A stretch of 64,000 nt of DNA, taken from Aurifilum marmelostoma. Lineage: Eukaryota > Ascomycota > Sordariomycetes > Diaporthales > Cryphonectriaceae. A program made the position numbers and the translations under genes. The DNA lies in NCBI GenBank assembly GCA_027559495.1, contig JAMXSV010000003.1, positions 4,030,001 through 4,094,000 on the forward strand, in the 5' to 3' direction. Shown one piece after another: positions 1 to 10,624 of this stretch. The first letter of the stretch is position 1; each line of letters starts with the position of its first letter. The notes beneath the pieces were generated by a model. The model had not been told where the DNA came from. It worked only from the letters and a program-made list of their open reading frames with translations, and ran no database searches.

Positions 1-721
1 GATACAGAATGGACTCGAAGAGCGGAGCCGTGATCAATAAGCAACCTGGGCCACCCGCCCTCTTACTGACCTCGGCTGCCAGCGCCTTATTTTGGAATTG
101 CCTCCAAAACCTACAGGCGGGATTAGAAATTGTCATAGCACTGACAGACAAAATGAAACTCGAGAATTTTTTTTCTTTCCCTCTTAAGCACTTACTGTAA
201 GTCGGCAGTATAATGTCGTGGTATGATCAATCTCTTACACGTGGCATTCAGTGTAGTTGCTGCTGTATGTACTGCTACATAGTACAGTGGCCATGTACTC
301 ACTGCAAATTACAGGGCGTCTTGCGGACATACTACATTGGTATGTGCTTCACAGTATGTAGTGCTGCTGGACTATAGCACTACTAAGTAGAAGCTGTAGC
401 ATCATTACAGGGTTAATCCTAGGGTGGCGGCTGTGGCGCGCTCTCCCTCCATCGCGACGCGTCTTGCCGATGTGAAATCTTGTGAAACTTTCCTGCTAGC
501 AAAATCGATGGACAGAGTGACGTTCCGTTGATGTGCTTCCGATCTCACAATTAAACTAGGTGTCAAGAGCATTCGATTCATTACAAATCCAAGCGCCAAT
601 TTGACTTGGAGACATCTTGGGTGAGCAACAAGGTCAAGGTGGGCGCTGAGCGAGGCTGCTACATCTCGTTTTCTTCCAATCTTACCTGCTTCCCATTTTC
701 CTTCCCCTGTAGGGCAATATT
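1..721. other. Intergenic, no gene seen
   Basis: Left edge of the window up to the resolvase start codon. The short open frames here resemble nothing and lack coding character. A perfect 8-bp inverted repeat (358-365 with 376-383, 10-nt loop) could form a small hairpin. The part next to 722 should hold the promoter and leader of the resolvase gene, but no clear TATA or other element decides it. Confidence 0.5.
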
Positions 722-1222
722 ATGATCACTTTTCCACCAAAGTTCAAGGCAGCCCAATTAAAACAGATCGCACGTCTCTGTGGGAAGAGCAGATCAGGCA
801 CCAAGGCCGACATCACAGGCCGCATCACAGATGACCTGAAGGACTTCAAGCCTCTCGCCCCGGGCACTCGGGTCCTGAGCATAGACCTGGGCATTCGCAA
901 CCTCGCATACAGCCTGCTGGAGGTGCCGGGAACTCGCCATGGAATTCCAAGGGACCAGACAACCGAGGCGGCAGGAGAACGGAGGTCAAGGAAGAAAAAG
1001 AACGAGGCCAGTGGCGTAGCATCACCAGTGTTGGTGACGCCTGTCCTCCGCGCATGGGAGCGGCTTGCCCTCATCCCCAAGACGCCCAAGCTCGCCAAAT
1101 ACAAGAAAAATAGCGGAAAAGCCAGAAAAAACCAAAAGAACGGCGCTACTGAGGTTGAAACCGACTTTTCCGTTGCTGCTGCTGCTGCCGATGAGGAGGC
1201 CGAGGCCGCCGCTGCAGCCGTT

Positions 1223-1255
<33 letters not shown>

Positions 1256-1897
1256 AAAGATCCAGCGACCACCGCTCTTCCAATAGAAGACTTCTCACCT
1301 CTCCGCCTCTCACAGCTCGCTGCTGACCTCATCCTCACGCGTCTTCTGCCCTTGCGGCCCGACATCATCACCCTTGAGCAGCAGCGCTTCCGCTCCATGG
1401 GCGGCTCGGCCGTCTTCGAGTGGACGCTGCGCGTGAACTCGCTCGAGTCCATGCTCTATGCCGTCTTCACCACCCTCCAGAAGCTCGGTAGGTGGCCCGG
1501 TGGGCGCGTAGAGGGCGTTGTCGCGCGGAACGTCCTGGAGTTCATGGCCGTGCAGGAGGGCGGGCCTGAGGCGGCGAGCATCTGGAGCAAAAAGAGCCAA
1601 ATGGACAATAAGAAGATAAAAAAGGATATCATCGGGCGAATGTTGTTGGCCAAGGAGGGAGTAATTATCGATGGCGAGGGCACCGGGGGCGAAGTCGAGG
1701 CCATGGCAAGGGAGTACATCGATGGGTGGCAGGCGAAAGGCAGGAGGGCCAAGAGTGGCACAGAGAGCCTGAAGAAGCTGGATGACCTGGCAGACTGTCT
1801 GCTGCAGGGAATGGCGTTCGTAAGGTGGCAGGAAAATAAGAGGAGACTGCTCGATGAAGGCGTGGACGCCCTCCAAGATCAGATGGTAGATGAATGA
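722..1897 (+). CDS. CCE1: Mitochondrial Holliday-junction resolvase (Ydc2/CCE1 family)
   Basis: A 391-residue protein in one exon. It should cleave four-way DNA junctions in mitochondria and so resolve recombining mtDNA. Residues 1-45 look like the SAP-type DNA-binding helix pair found at the front of this family (FKAAQLKQIARLCGKSRSG). The RNase H-like core follows: LSIDLGIRNLAY near residue 53 carries the first catalytic Asp, TLEQQRFRSMGG near 220 the Glu, and LDDLADCLLQ near 355 the last acidic pair. The family is usually shorter. The excess is a low-complexity insert at about residues 80-185, Lys-rich and then almost pure Ala, encoded partly by a GCA run at 1227-1252. The acidic residues and flanking motifs are intact, so the insert probably loops out. 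The gene ends 127 bp from the stop of the convergent RecQ gene. No classical presequence is obvious, so mitochondrial location rests on the family. Confidence 0.9.
1200..1256 (+). repeat. GCA trinucleotide repeat inside the resolvase gene
   Basis: Imperfect GCC/GCT/GCA alanine codons run into an uninterrupted GCA array at about 1227-1252. It is read as polyalanine within the resolvase insert. The array is a likely site of length polymorphism between strains. Confidence 0.85.
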
Positions 1898-2024
1898 AAG
1901 GGGCACACTAGAAATGGCAGACTTTTTGAAGGACATACATATATACAGTTGCTATGTATCTAGCAGCGTTGGCAAGAAATAACATGAGTATCATAAACGC
2001 TGTTTTTGTCTTCTTTTTTCACGC

Positions 2025-3560
2025 TCAGTAATCATCGTAATATCCATCGTAAGCACCCTCTTCTCTTTGTGTGTTCACCCACTCTTCGCTCGCCAGGCCC
2101 TTGCACAGTCTCCTCTTCAGCTCTTGAGGATCCTTATGCCAATCGCATGCAAAGTCACATATCGGAACCTCTGTCTCGCCAAAATACTTGCAGATCATGG
2201 CATGCCGGCACCCTTCCATGGCTTCGCAGTACTCGGCCAGGTATTGCAGGCTCTTCAGCCGCGCCTCGCGGTTCGCCCCGTCCTTGACCTCTCGCCCGAC
2301 CATGCTGCACATCCTGTCGCGATCCTCTCGGCTGTAGTACAAGAAACAGTAACTCGCGTTGCCATCGCGACCCGCACGCCCAGCTTCCTGGTAATAACCT
2401 TCGAAGCTTTTGGGCATGCGCCAGTGCACCACAAACCGAACGTTCTCCTTATCGATGCCCATGCCGAAGGCGGTGGTGGCAACAATGATATCGTAGCCGT
2501 CCTGGTTGTTGATCCACCGTGCAAGAGTTTCCTCCTTAGTTTGTGTGTGGAGCTTCGCGTGAAAGGGCCGGGCGCCGATGCCCTCGTTTCGGAGCGCGGC
2601 AGCGATCATCTCGCACTCGTCACGGGAGTTGGTGTAGATGATGCCGGGGACGCCCTTGATTCTTTCCCCCTAGCCTCCAGCTCCGCCCTCCGATCCTCAC
2701 ACCCCCTCCGGCGGTACACGCCCTGTAGCCACGTCACAAAGTCGTCAAAGCGGTCATCGGCCGCGTCACTTGTGAAACGCACCTCCAGGTGAAGGTTGGG
2801 CCGGTACGCTGTCATGGCGAACGTTTGCAGTCGCTCAGGGCTCGCCAACAGACCCAGGGTGCCCAAGACATCTCTCCTGACCTGCTCGTTGGCCGTGGCG
2901 GTCAGACACATGATGGGGACGTCGGGGAAGGCCTCGCGGAACCAGCTGAGCCGCTTGAAATCCTTGCGAAAGTCGTGCCCCCATTCGGAGATACAATGAG
3001 CCTCGTCGACCGCAATCCTCGCCAGCTCTCTCTGCTCATGGACGACCCGCAGCCTGGCACGGAAGCGCTCTCCGGAGCACAGCTCTGGGGTGACGTACAG
3101 CAGTCGGGTTCTTGGGTGGCCGGTCGCCAGATCCGCGTAGATAGCATCCTTTTCGGGCAGGGGCGTGTTGCTGTTCAGCGTACGCGCGTCGACGTTGGCC
3201 TGCCGCAGCGCCTCGACCTGGTTCATCATGAGACTGAGCAGTGGGGAGATGACGATGGTGATGCCATGGTCGATGACAGCGGGTAGCTGAAAGCAAAGAG
3301 ATTTGCCGAAAGAGGTGGCAGCCTGCACAAAGACGTCCTTCCGTGCGAGCGCAGCCTCGATGATGTCTTTTTGCACCGGTCTGTTGGGCGATGGTCAGAC
3401 GACTTATGATGTGGCATCTTGCATTCTCTTGCTGGGACCGAGGAAGGCCGGGGAGAGGGGACAGGGGATCGATGTACCTGAAGGCCTGCTTGCCAAATTG
3501 TCGACGGAGGGTAAACTCTGGGTCGACATATGAGCCTGATCTTCTTGAGGACGCCGCCAT
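2025..3560 (-). CDS. Short RecQ-family DNA helicase, frame break in middle
   Basis: ATP-dependent 3'-5' DNA helicase of the RecQ family, about 480 residues. Exon 1 is 3560-3478 and exon 2 is 3380-2025. The intron 3477-3379 is set by the phase that gives FGKQAFRPVQKDII. Visible motifs in order: FGKQAFRP (motif 0), SFGKSLCFQLP (Walker A), VDEAHCISEWGHDFR (DEAH), LTATA (III), TAYRPNL, FGMGIDKENVRFVVHW (V) and YYQEAGRAGRDG (VI). A Zn-binding remnant follows (CRHAMICKYFGE, CDFACDWH), with His where bacterial RecQ has the last Cys. There is no HRDC domain. After LEARG the frame must change by one base at the C5 run 2666-2670. A sixth C (G on the coding strand) would restore the helicase reading frame. 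A 50-nt intron (GT...CTAG) would also keep frame but has no branch site. The gene reads away from SOG2 and converges on the resolvase. Confidence 0.85.
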
Positions 3561-6449
3561 CTTGTCACACGTTCCCCTCCCTTACTCTTCCTTCTTGCTA
3601 TCTCTTGTATTATTAGTTGCTGTGCCAACAACTTGTTGTTGATGGCAGTTCAAGGTCACACAGGTCGCAACTGTGCCTTGAGTCTTGCTTCCACCACATC
3701 ACTCATGGTATTCCTGAAAAGAAGACGACCAGCACCGAGACGTGTTGGTCAGTACAGCTCGGGAGAGTGTCTGAGCAGTGATGCAGCAGTCAAACACAAC
3801 GATCAATTGGCTGTGTGACAACTCAAACACTGTCTACCAGAGTAGGACAATTTTTGATAAGGTGCACGGATTGATCCTCAAAGGCTTGTATGTACCAACC
3901 GCGAATGACCGCGCTGCGAAATTCTGCCAGTCGCGTCTGTGGCCCTACTGCCGTCGACCAGACCCAGCGGCAGGGGTACCCTACTCTATAACAGCCCGCT
4001 GGAACAAGTTCTATGATAGTTCTAGTGGCATTCTATTCGCTGCAGGGAACCAAGGGAGCCCCAGCACACGGCGGGCAAGGGTCTATACTGTAATAGTAGG
4101 CACCTCCACAGGATCGGGATAGCCGGCAGCAAGGAGGGGCCATTGGATCGACATCTTTGCTGTTCATCCTTCGATGATGGGGGACAATGGAAAGAGGAGA
4201 TCTGGGTCGCTGAGGACTTAAGGGCGGAGAACAGGAGAAGGGGAGGAAGATGTATTACACAAGACATATTGGTGAACATTCTTGGAACTCAAATCACCTG
4301 TCACTCTTTCCTCTACTCTCCTTTTAGTGGCTGCATCAGGAAGCAGGAGGCGAGCTCCTCAAAGCCAGTGGCGGGCGTTAGTGACAATTGGCTGTGACTT
4401 GGCCGGCCTTGACTGAGGGCTCTAACCCACCCACCCCCCCCCCCCCCTGAGCACTAGTGGGACCAACGGTCATCACCAGATGTTGCTTTGCTCCTTAGTT
4501 CTCCAGCGGACCAGCTGCAAGTGATGCAATCCTCCTTACAGGGTATTGGACTGTGCTGTACATGGTAGTACCAGAATATTGCTCTGGGCAACGGAGATCT
4601 CCTGGCCAAATTCTGCAGTACCGATCATTGCCCAGTCTGTCTCTGTCTACCTGTATCGTCCTTCTGGATCTTGCAAGAGGTTTTAGGCTGGTGTCTCTGC
4701 TAGGTGCGACTGGATATGAGGAATCCCGCGGACTTGGTGCATGAGCATGTGTCTGGGGTTTGTAGATCCCTCACAGAACCAGCCACTATCAATCTACCCC
4801 CGTATACATGCAGATGGTACATTACATGTCTAGGTAATCTTGTGCATAAGTACTGTAGTACCCTTCACTAGTCTCAGCCAGGACAAAAATAAAAATCAAT
4901 AATCAATGAGGAGCTTTGTACCTTTGTGCTGGTAAGTCTGTGGAAAGAAGAGGTTGCATGTTGACGCACCTAAGGGCCTAGCTACAACAGATGGCACATG
5001 TCGATACATCAGGGGATCCTTTCTCCTAATGACTGTGAAGAGGAAATAATCTACATGAGGAGAGAGGAACCCTCCATGTGTAGATCACCTTTCGGACCAA
5101 TATCTACTAGCATCGGGGTATCCTGTCTCACTCCCCCAGAATTGTCTTGTTGAGTACCTGATTTCTTGCTGTTGAGGAGGGCAAGGTGCAACATTTCTAC
5201 AGGTGTCCACCATCATTCTAAATACCTATAGTGATGGTTCCCGAAAAGCCATAATCAGAGGTCAGCTCAGAATGGATCACGACGGCGCGGGATTAATTGA
5301 TGCACATGTCCTTTTGTACCTTTTCGAACTGGGTGTTCTGCTGTACTTCCTGCAGTCCTACATGCCTATGGTAGATCACCACCTCTACCAACAACTCCAT
5401 GACAGGAAAAGGTAACCACTGGTTAGGAGGCCTGACCTGGCCTTGCTTCAGGGGCCAGGAGCCTCCATCTGGCTTGAGCACTGGATGGAAGGTCAGTGTC
5501 CACACTAGCCTGGGTGTGGTGGTCTCAGCGCTTCGCTTAGGTTGTGGTGCCTGTGCTTGTTCTTGGCCCCACATGGCGTTGGTACATCCGCCGCTATAGC
5601 TGCAACCCCTTTCCCTTCACAAGTACAGCCCAGGGCAATCGAGACAACAGCTCGCCGCAGCCTGTGTTCCTCCCACCACAAGCAGCCAACCAACCAACCA
5701 CCACCACCACCCGCTCCTTCGACGACAACAGAGGATTGAGTCGTCCACCAGCATCAAACATCCAGACGGGACCACCAATTTCTCCAGACATCCGAAATCT
5801 CGACCTACACCTTCAGTCCATCTGCCCTCTCGCCCCCGCGTCACCGTCGTGACGACGGCTCCCGCAAGGCATTGAAGGCCTGTGTGGCAGAACCGTTACG
5901 CTGCTTCAAGATCTGCGCGAGCCACCCGATCCTCAGCCGAACCGTTCAGCCGGAAGAGATTGTGCATCCCTCCTTACTTTTTGTTTTCAGGATCGCTTCT
6001 TGTCCTACCCGAACTCGAGAATTCAAAACGATCTGCACAAGACCAAACAAAGAGATACCCATACCCGTACGACTCGGAGAGGAAACGGTTGCTCAAGACG
6101 AGAGCCCTGCGTCTCCGTACCCGACGTCCGCCCGATCAATCAGCCCTGCTTGCACTCGAGTGCCCATCGCCAATCGCGCCCTGCCGTGCTTGGGCAACAT
6201 GATACCGCGTGCTCACGACCTGCGATCCGTCGAATTGGTTTGAATCTGCCGAGCCTAAACCCCACCCCAAGCAACAACAACCACAAACGACGAACAACCT
6301 CCTTTCCTGCCTTCCGTACCCGCTGTCATCGGGCACCATCCGCCACAACGAGCGCATCTTCTAGGCTGGATACATACCGGGCGCCATTGTAAGACCTAAG
6401 GGGGCGCTGTCATTGACACGACGCCTCACGCAGCAGCAGTCTTGTGTAT
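3561..6449. other. Long intergenic region between RecQ and SOG2
   Basis: About 2.9 kb between two divergent genes. No open frame here resembles a protein. It contains a C14 tract (4434-4447). Towards SOG2 it becomes rich in CCA/ACC and CT (about 5690-5840, then 6260-6330), as is usual for long fungal 5' leaders. In-frame stops exclude a simple N-terminal extension of SOG2. Upstream ATGs (for example about 5573 and 6198) would act as uORFs if the transcript starts far upstream. Confidence 0.5.
4434..4447 (+). repeat. Poly-C tract (C14)
   Basis: Uninterrupted run of fourteen C preceded by CCCACCCA. It is intergenic and length is likely unreliable or polymorphic. Confidence 0.9.
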
Positions 6450-9400
6450 ATGATCTCGACCGGCATGGATCGACCGTCCGCCGGGGGTCCCCAGATGGGG
6501 CTTCCTGGCAATCCTGCTCAGGGCCGTAGGCCTTTCGCTCCTGCTGGTACTGCCGGTCTAAGCAACATTCCCCCGCCGCCACCGATCCCCAAGACCGTGA
6601 GGAAAATGCCCTCCAACTCGGGTCTGACGGCGCCAGCGCCCATCTCGGCGAGCCAGGTCATCGTGTTGGCGCGGGAGGCGATGAAGAAAGCCGTCGAGGA
6701 GAACGAGAACCAGGCTGCCGAGGCCAGTGGCGTTAGCAACGAGCTCAAGCCCGGTGTGACTGTCAATTTGAGCCACAAGAATATCCAGAAGCTGCCGGAG
6801 GAGGTAGTCGATATCATAAAAGACCAGTTGGAGAGGTATGTCCATACCGCCTGCACAGGAGATGCAAGGGAGTCAATTAACCCGACCATGTGGCTGGCCT
6901 CGTACTTACTTTTGCCTTTTGGTCAGGCTCGCTCTCTCCCACAACAAGATCTCGACATTTCCTGCACGCTTCTCTGAATGCACACTGCTGCGATATCTGA
7001 ACGTCCGCAACAACAGAATAACAGAGTTTCCTCTTCAGGTATGCCAATTTCGCCTCATTCTTCTGCATACTTCGCCTTATTTGGTTGCAGGAAGGAGAAA
7101 AGGAAGGGTCCCGGAAATGTTTCCGTTTTCTGACTTGCCTCTCAGCTCTGCGACTTGAAATCTCTCGAGATCCTCGACCTCGGCCGAAATCAGCTACGGG
7201 AGCTGCCGCCTGACATCGCACGCCTTACCTCGCTGAAAGTTTTCGCCGTTCAAAAGAACGTGATCAAACGGCTGCCTCTCTGCCTTGCCGACATGGGCTC
7301 GCTACAGATGATCAAGCTTGACGGAAATCCGATTCAGTTCCCTCCCAAGGAGGTCCTCCAGGCGCAGGCCAGCAGCCCGCCGCACGACGGTTACGGCAAG
7401 GAGACAGAGGTGAAGGAAGTGACGGTCACCACCAACATCAAGAAGTTCCTACGCCAGCACGCTCAAAACGATCGGATGGAGGCTGAGGCTGCTGCTTTCG
7501 CCGCTGCAGGCGGTGAGGATTCGTCTGAAGGTGTCGAGACCCCTCGTATGCCACCCATCAAGCGCGTCATGAGCGGTCGGTTCCCTATCAAGGTCAATGG
7601 CACAGACGTTCCCGACCTTCGTTCGCCAAATACCGCCATTCGACCACCACCCATCCCCACGCGGTCTCACTATCGTGGGCTTTCTCAACAGAATACAGCG
7701 ATACGTCGACCAGGCGTCATGCCTCTGACCATTGGAAATGTCAATGAGCGCTTGCGTAGCAACTCAGAAAACATGCTGCAGGTCTCCCGCGCTCAGCAAC
7801 CAGCCGACCGCCAACGACGGATGGCTTCCATATCCAAACGCACCCAGGAACTAGGTACTTTAGATGAGACGCAGGCGAACAATCGGTTCAGCCACTATCG
7901 CGGCCTTAGTCATGGATCAGCGATGCAAGGGCCCAACGGTGCTGTAGGCTCCGTCAAGAGCCCCGCCAGTCCTGCAGATTCATATCTCCAACGCCCCATC
8001 TACGTTCGACGACTTTCGGTCCTGCCTGAGCGCAAGCGCGAGTCCAAATACGTCGACCCTGTCCTGGAGACCGCCAAGGGTGTCCTGTACTCCGTCTTTC
8101 AAATCCACCCCATGATACAGATGCTTATGAGCCTTGCCAGCGACGGCTCATCTAAGCGATCGAGCCTTGAGATTGTATTTTACAACACAAGCGTCCACGT
8201 CGAGGAACTCGAACAGGAAATCCAGAGACACGAGGTGGCCGAGTCGGAGGGAAGTGGTCTGATCGAGAACGAGAGCGCTCATAGGGCATGCATCACGCTG
8301 GTGAATGCCTACGCGCATGTGTGCTCCCTTCTCGCTACGAATGTCGACCTCTTCATTGAGAACGGCGATCCTCGGTATATACGTACGCTTCTCATGCATC
8401 TATATAATAGCATTATGGAGTTGCGCGTCACCGTGTCCCACCCAAACCCTGATGCTGGTTACAGAAGGGCCGCAAGCAGGGCTGCCATGGGTGGCACGAT
8501 CCGGCCCCCTCCGCACTCTCGTGAGAGTTCAGTCACCCCCACGGCCGAGCGCCCAGGCCACGGTTTCCGATCTCGCAGTGGAAATTTTGTCCACAACCCC
8601 AGCAACCTGAGAGTGGCTACTGACGTTCCTCTCAACCCACTACCGGTACCTTACATTAATGGCACTGGAAGGACTGCAACCATCACGCCTACACCGCGAT
8701 CTGGAGAGTCTTGGGCATCTTCTTCGAGCAGTCGAGGCGCCAATGGAGAGTTCAACGAGGAGGAGCGGTCGTTTGAGGAGATTTTCCTCTCCCTCCAGAA
8801 GTCAAGCGACTTGATCATGCGCACGCTGCCGGTGTTGAACACGCAATTTGGAGCCTGTCTTGACAAGGCAATGGCCAACAACCGTCCCAAGACCGTTCAG
8901 TGCTGGCGCATGCTGATCGGCAAGTGTAATATTGCGATTCAACATACCGAGGCTCTCAAGAAGTGTCTCTCGGCCATCAAGCTCAAGGAGCCCGGGATCA
9001 GGACCTACAGTGCGCTGTGGGCGCTTTGCAACAACTTCATGGGCGCCTGGTGGGAGGTGGGTCGGACAATCAAGGACATCGCAAACACCACTCCAGAGGT
9101 GCAATTGCCATACGACCTTCGACAACGTCTTCGACCCGTACATCAGAGCGTGAAGGAGACCCACGCATTCATCGTCTCATCTCCATGGGACCAATCTTTT
9201 CGTCAGCACAGTCAATCCAACTCCATGTCCAGTGCCTATGGCGGTGGCCCGTCCTCACAAGGCCAGTCCCAGCTGCCAATGACACCACAGTCTGCCGCCC
9301 TTGGCCCTGCTGTCCAGGCCACTGTGCCGTCTACACCACAGAGCGCGTCCTTCGCAGGTGCTTTCAATGGGAACGTCTTTGAGAGGGCTGATGCGTTGAT

Positions 9401-9596
9401 GGCATACGGTGGACGCTCCATGGGTTCACGTACGGGTACCTTCTCGAGCCATAACTCGTCGAGTCTGAGCTCTATCAACAGCACATTCTCGTCTGCCGAC
9501 GAGCTCGTTACCCCCAACTCTACCATCAGTTCTAACATTTATAACGGTGGCCCTCTGCCTTTACGCCTCAACAACGGCAGCAAGGTCGGATTTTAG
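6450..9596 (+). CDS. SOG2: SOG2-like leucine-rich repeat protein of the RAM signalling network
   Basis: Scaffold of the RAM (Regulation of Ace2 and Morphogenesis) kinase network, which in yeast supports the NDR kinase Cbk1 and polarised growth. It has three exons, 6450-6835, 6927-7038 and 7146-9596, with phases that join exactly, giving 982 residues. The start at 6450 gives MISTGMDRPS. ATG 6465 is an alternative. Residues 1-75 are Pro/Gly-rich. Leucine-rich repeats span about 100-225 (VNLSHKNIQKLPEE, LALSHNKISTFP, LRYLNVRNNRITEFP, LEILDLGRNQLRELP). Then come a Ser/Arg/Pro-rich linker with several SHYRGLS-like repeats, the SOG2-type helical domain from about residue 470 (YVDPVLETAKGVLYSVFQIH) to about 850, and a Ser-rich tail. 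Length and order match fungal Sog2. The gene is intact and is the last housekeeping gene before the terpenoid cluster. Confidence 0.92.
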
Positions 9597-10624
9597 TTTT
9601 CTATTTTTATTTTTTTTCTTCCCTTCCCTATTCGGTCTTGTACAATCACTGCATCGGACTATAAACGCATCGGAGAATCAAAAGAGGGAGGAACAAGAAC
9701 GTCGCACTGCACCACAATTCTTGGATTTGTTCCATAGGGAACTGAATACCAGCAGTCATCTGCTGTTCATCTGAGTCTTATTTTCATATCAGCATGTTAG
9801 GCGTTTACAGGAGGTGAATGAGGTTTTGACCAAGTCTTTTTCGGGAGGTAAAACACAAGAATGAGACTCTAGGGCGATTTGGAATCATGGACAACAAAAG
9901 GATTTGTAATGTTATAATGTATTTTGCGTTTTCTTGTTGAACGAAGTTTCGTGTCCGGTACCGAGCTAAGAGTGAGAGACATATCGAGTCAGCGGGGCTC
10001 CTAAGTGGTGGTTTTTACTTTAATCACAAGAAGCTGATCAGCTTAAGCCTTTAGATGAACAATGTCATGACAGTGACTCACATCATGGGCTGAAATTGTC
10101 GCAACGTCCACGGGTGTTGGAGGGGAAACAGCAAAGCAATTTCAATTCTGATGTCACCCTCGACGGAAGCATTACTGCACGTGCATACACATACATGTAC
10201 AGCTGAATATCCTTGGACAGCTAGAATATGCCTGGAAGCGTGTCACACCATCTGTGCATGAAGCATAATTAGTGGTTAGGCTTGCCATGATGGGTTCGAC
10301 TGGTGTTAAGTTACAGCGTTGTTGACTGCCTCTGAAGTCTCTGCTGGACTGTTATGGTCTACCATGTGCTCATATGATTGAATATGTTTACTTGACAGTG
10401 ATGTCTGGTATGCAAACGTAATCATATGCATTCGTCGAGGTATCGACTGGCACTCATGCTTGCTTATAAAACCTAGCACTCTTCCATCATTGCAATCCTA
10501 TGCCACTACCTGGCTTGAGGTTCCTATATGATTATATGATCTGCCACAGCAATCTACAAGCTGCATTCCAGCTTGGAAACAGCAAGCTTTGTTAAACACC
10601 AACAACACACACACACAATAACTA
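9597..10624. other. Convergent intergenic region, left border of the cluster
   Basis: About 1 kb between the 3' ends of SOG2 and P450-1. It opens with a T-rich stretch (9597-9625) suited to 3'-end formation. A short CA-rich stretch lies at 10606-10619. It is AT-rich, with no coding signal or mobile-element ends found. Confidence 0.5.

Noticed and set aside
682..1452. 256-codon minus-strand frame over the resolvase
   Set aside because: Ala/Ser low-complexity shadow of the GCA repeat; the + strand carries the catalytic motifs.
5593..6392. Pro/Thr-rich frames upstream of SOG2 as an extra N-terminal exon
   Set aside because: SOG2 has a good start at 6450 and stops interrupt; composition fits a leader rather than protein.
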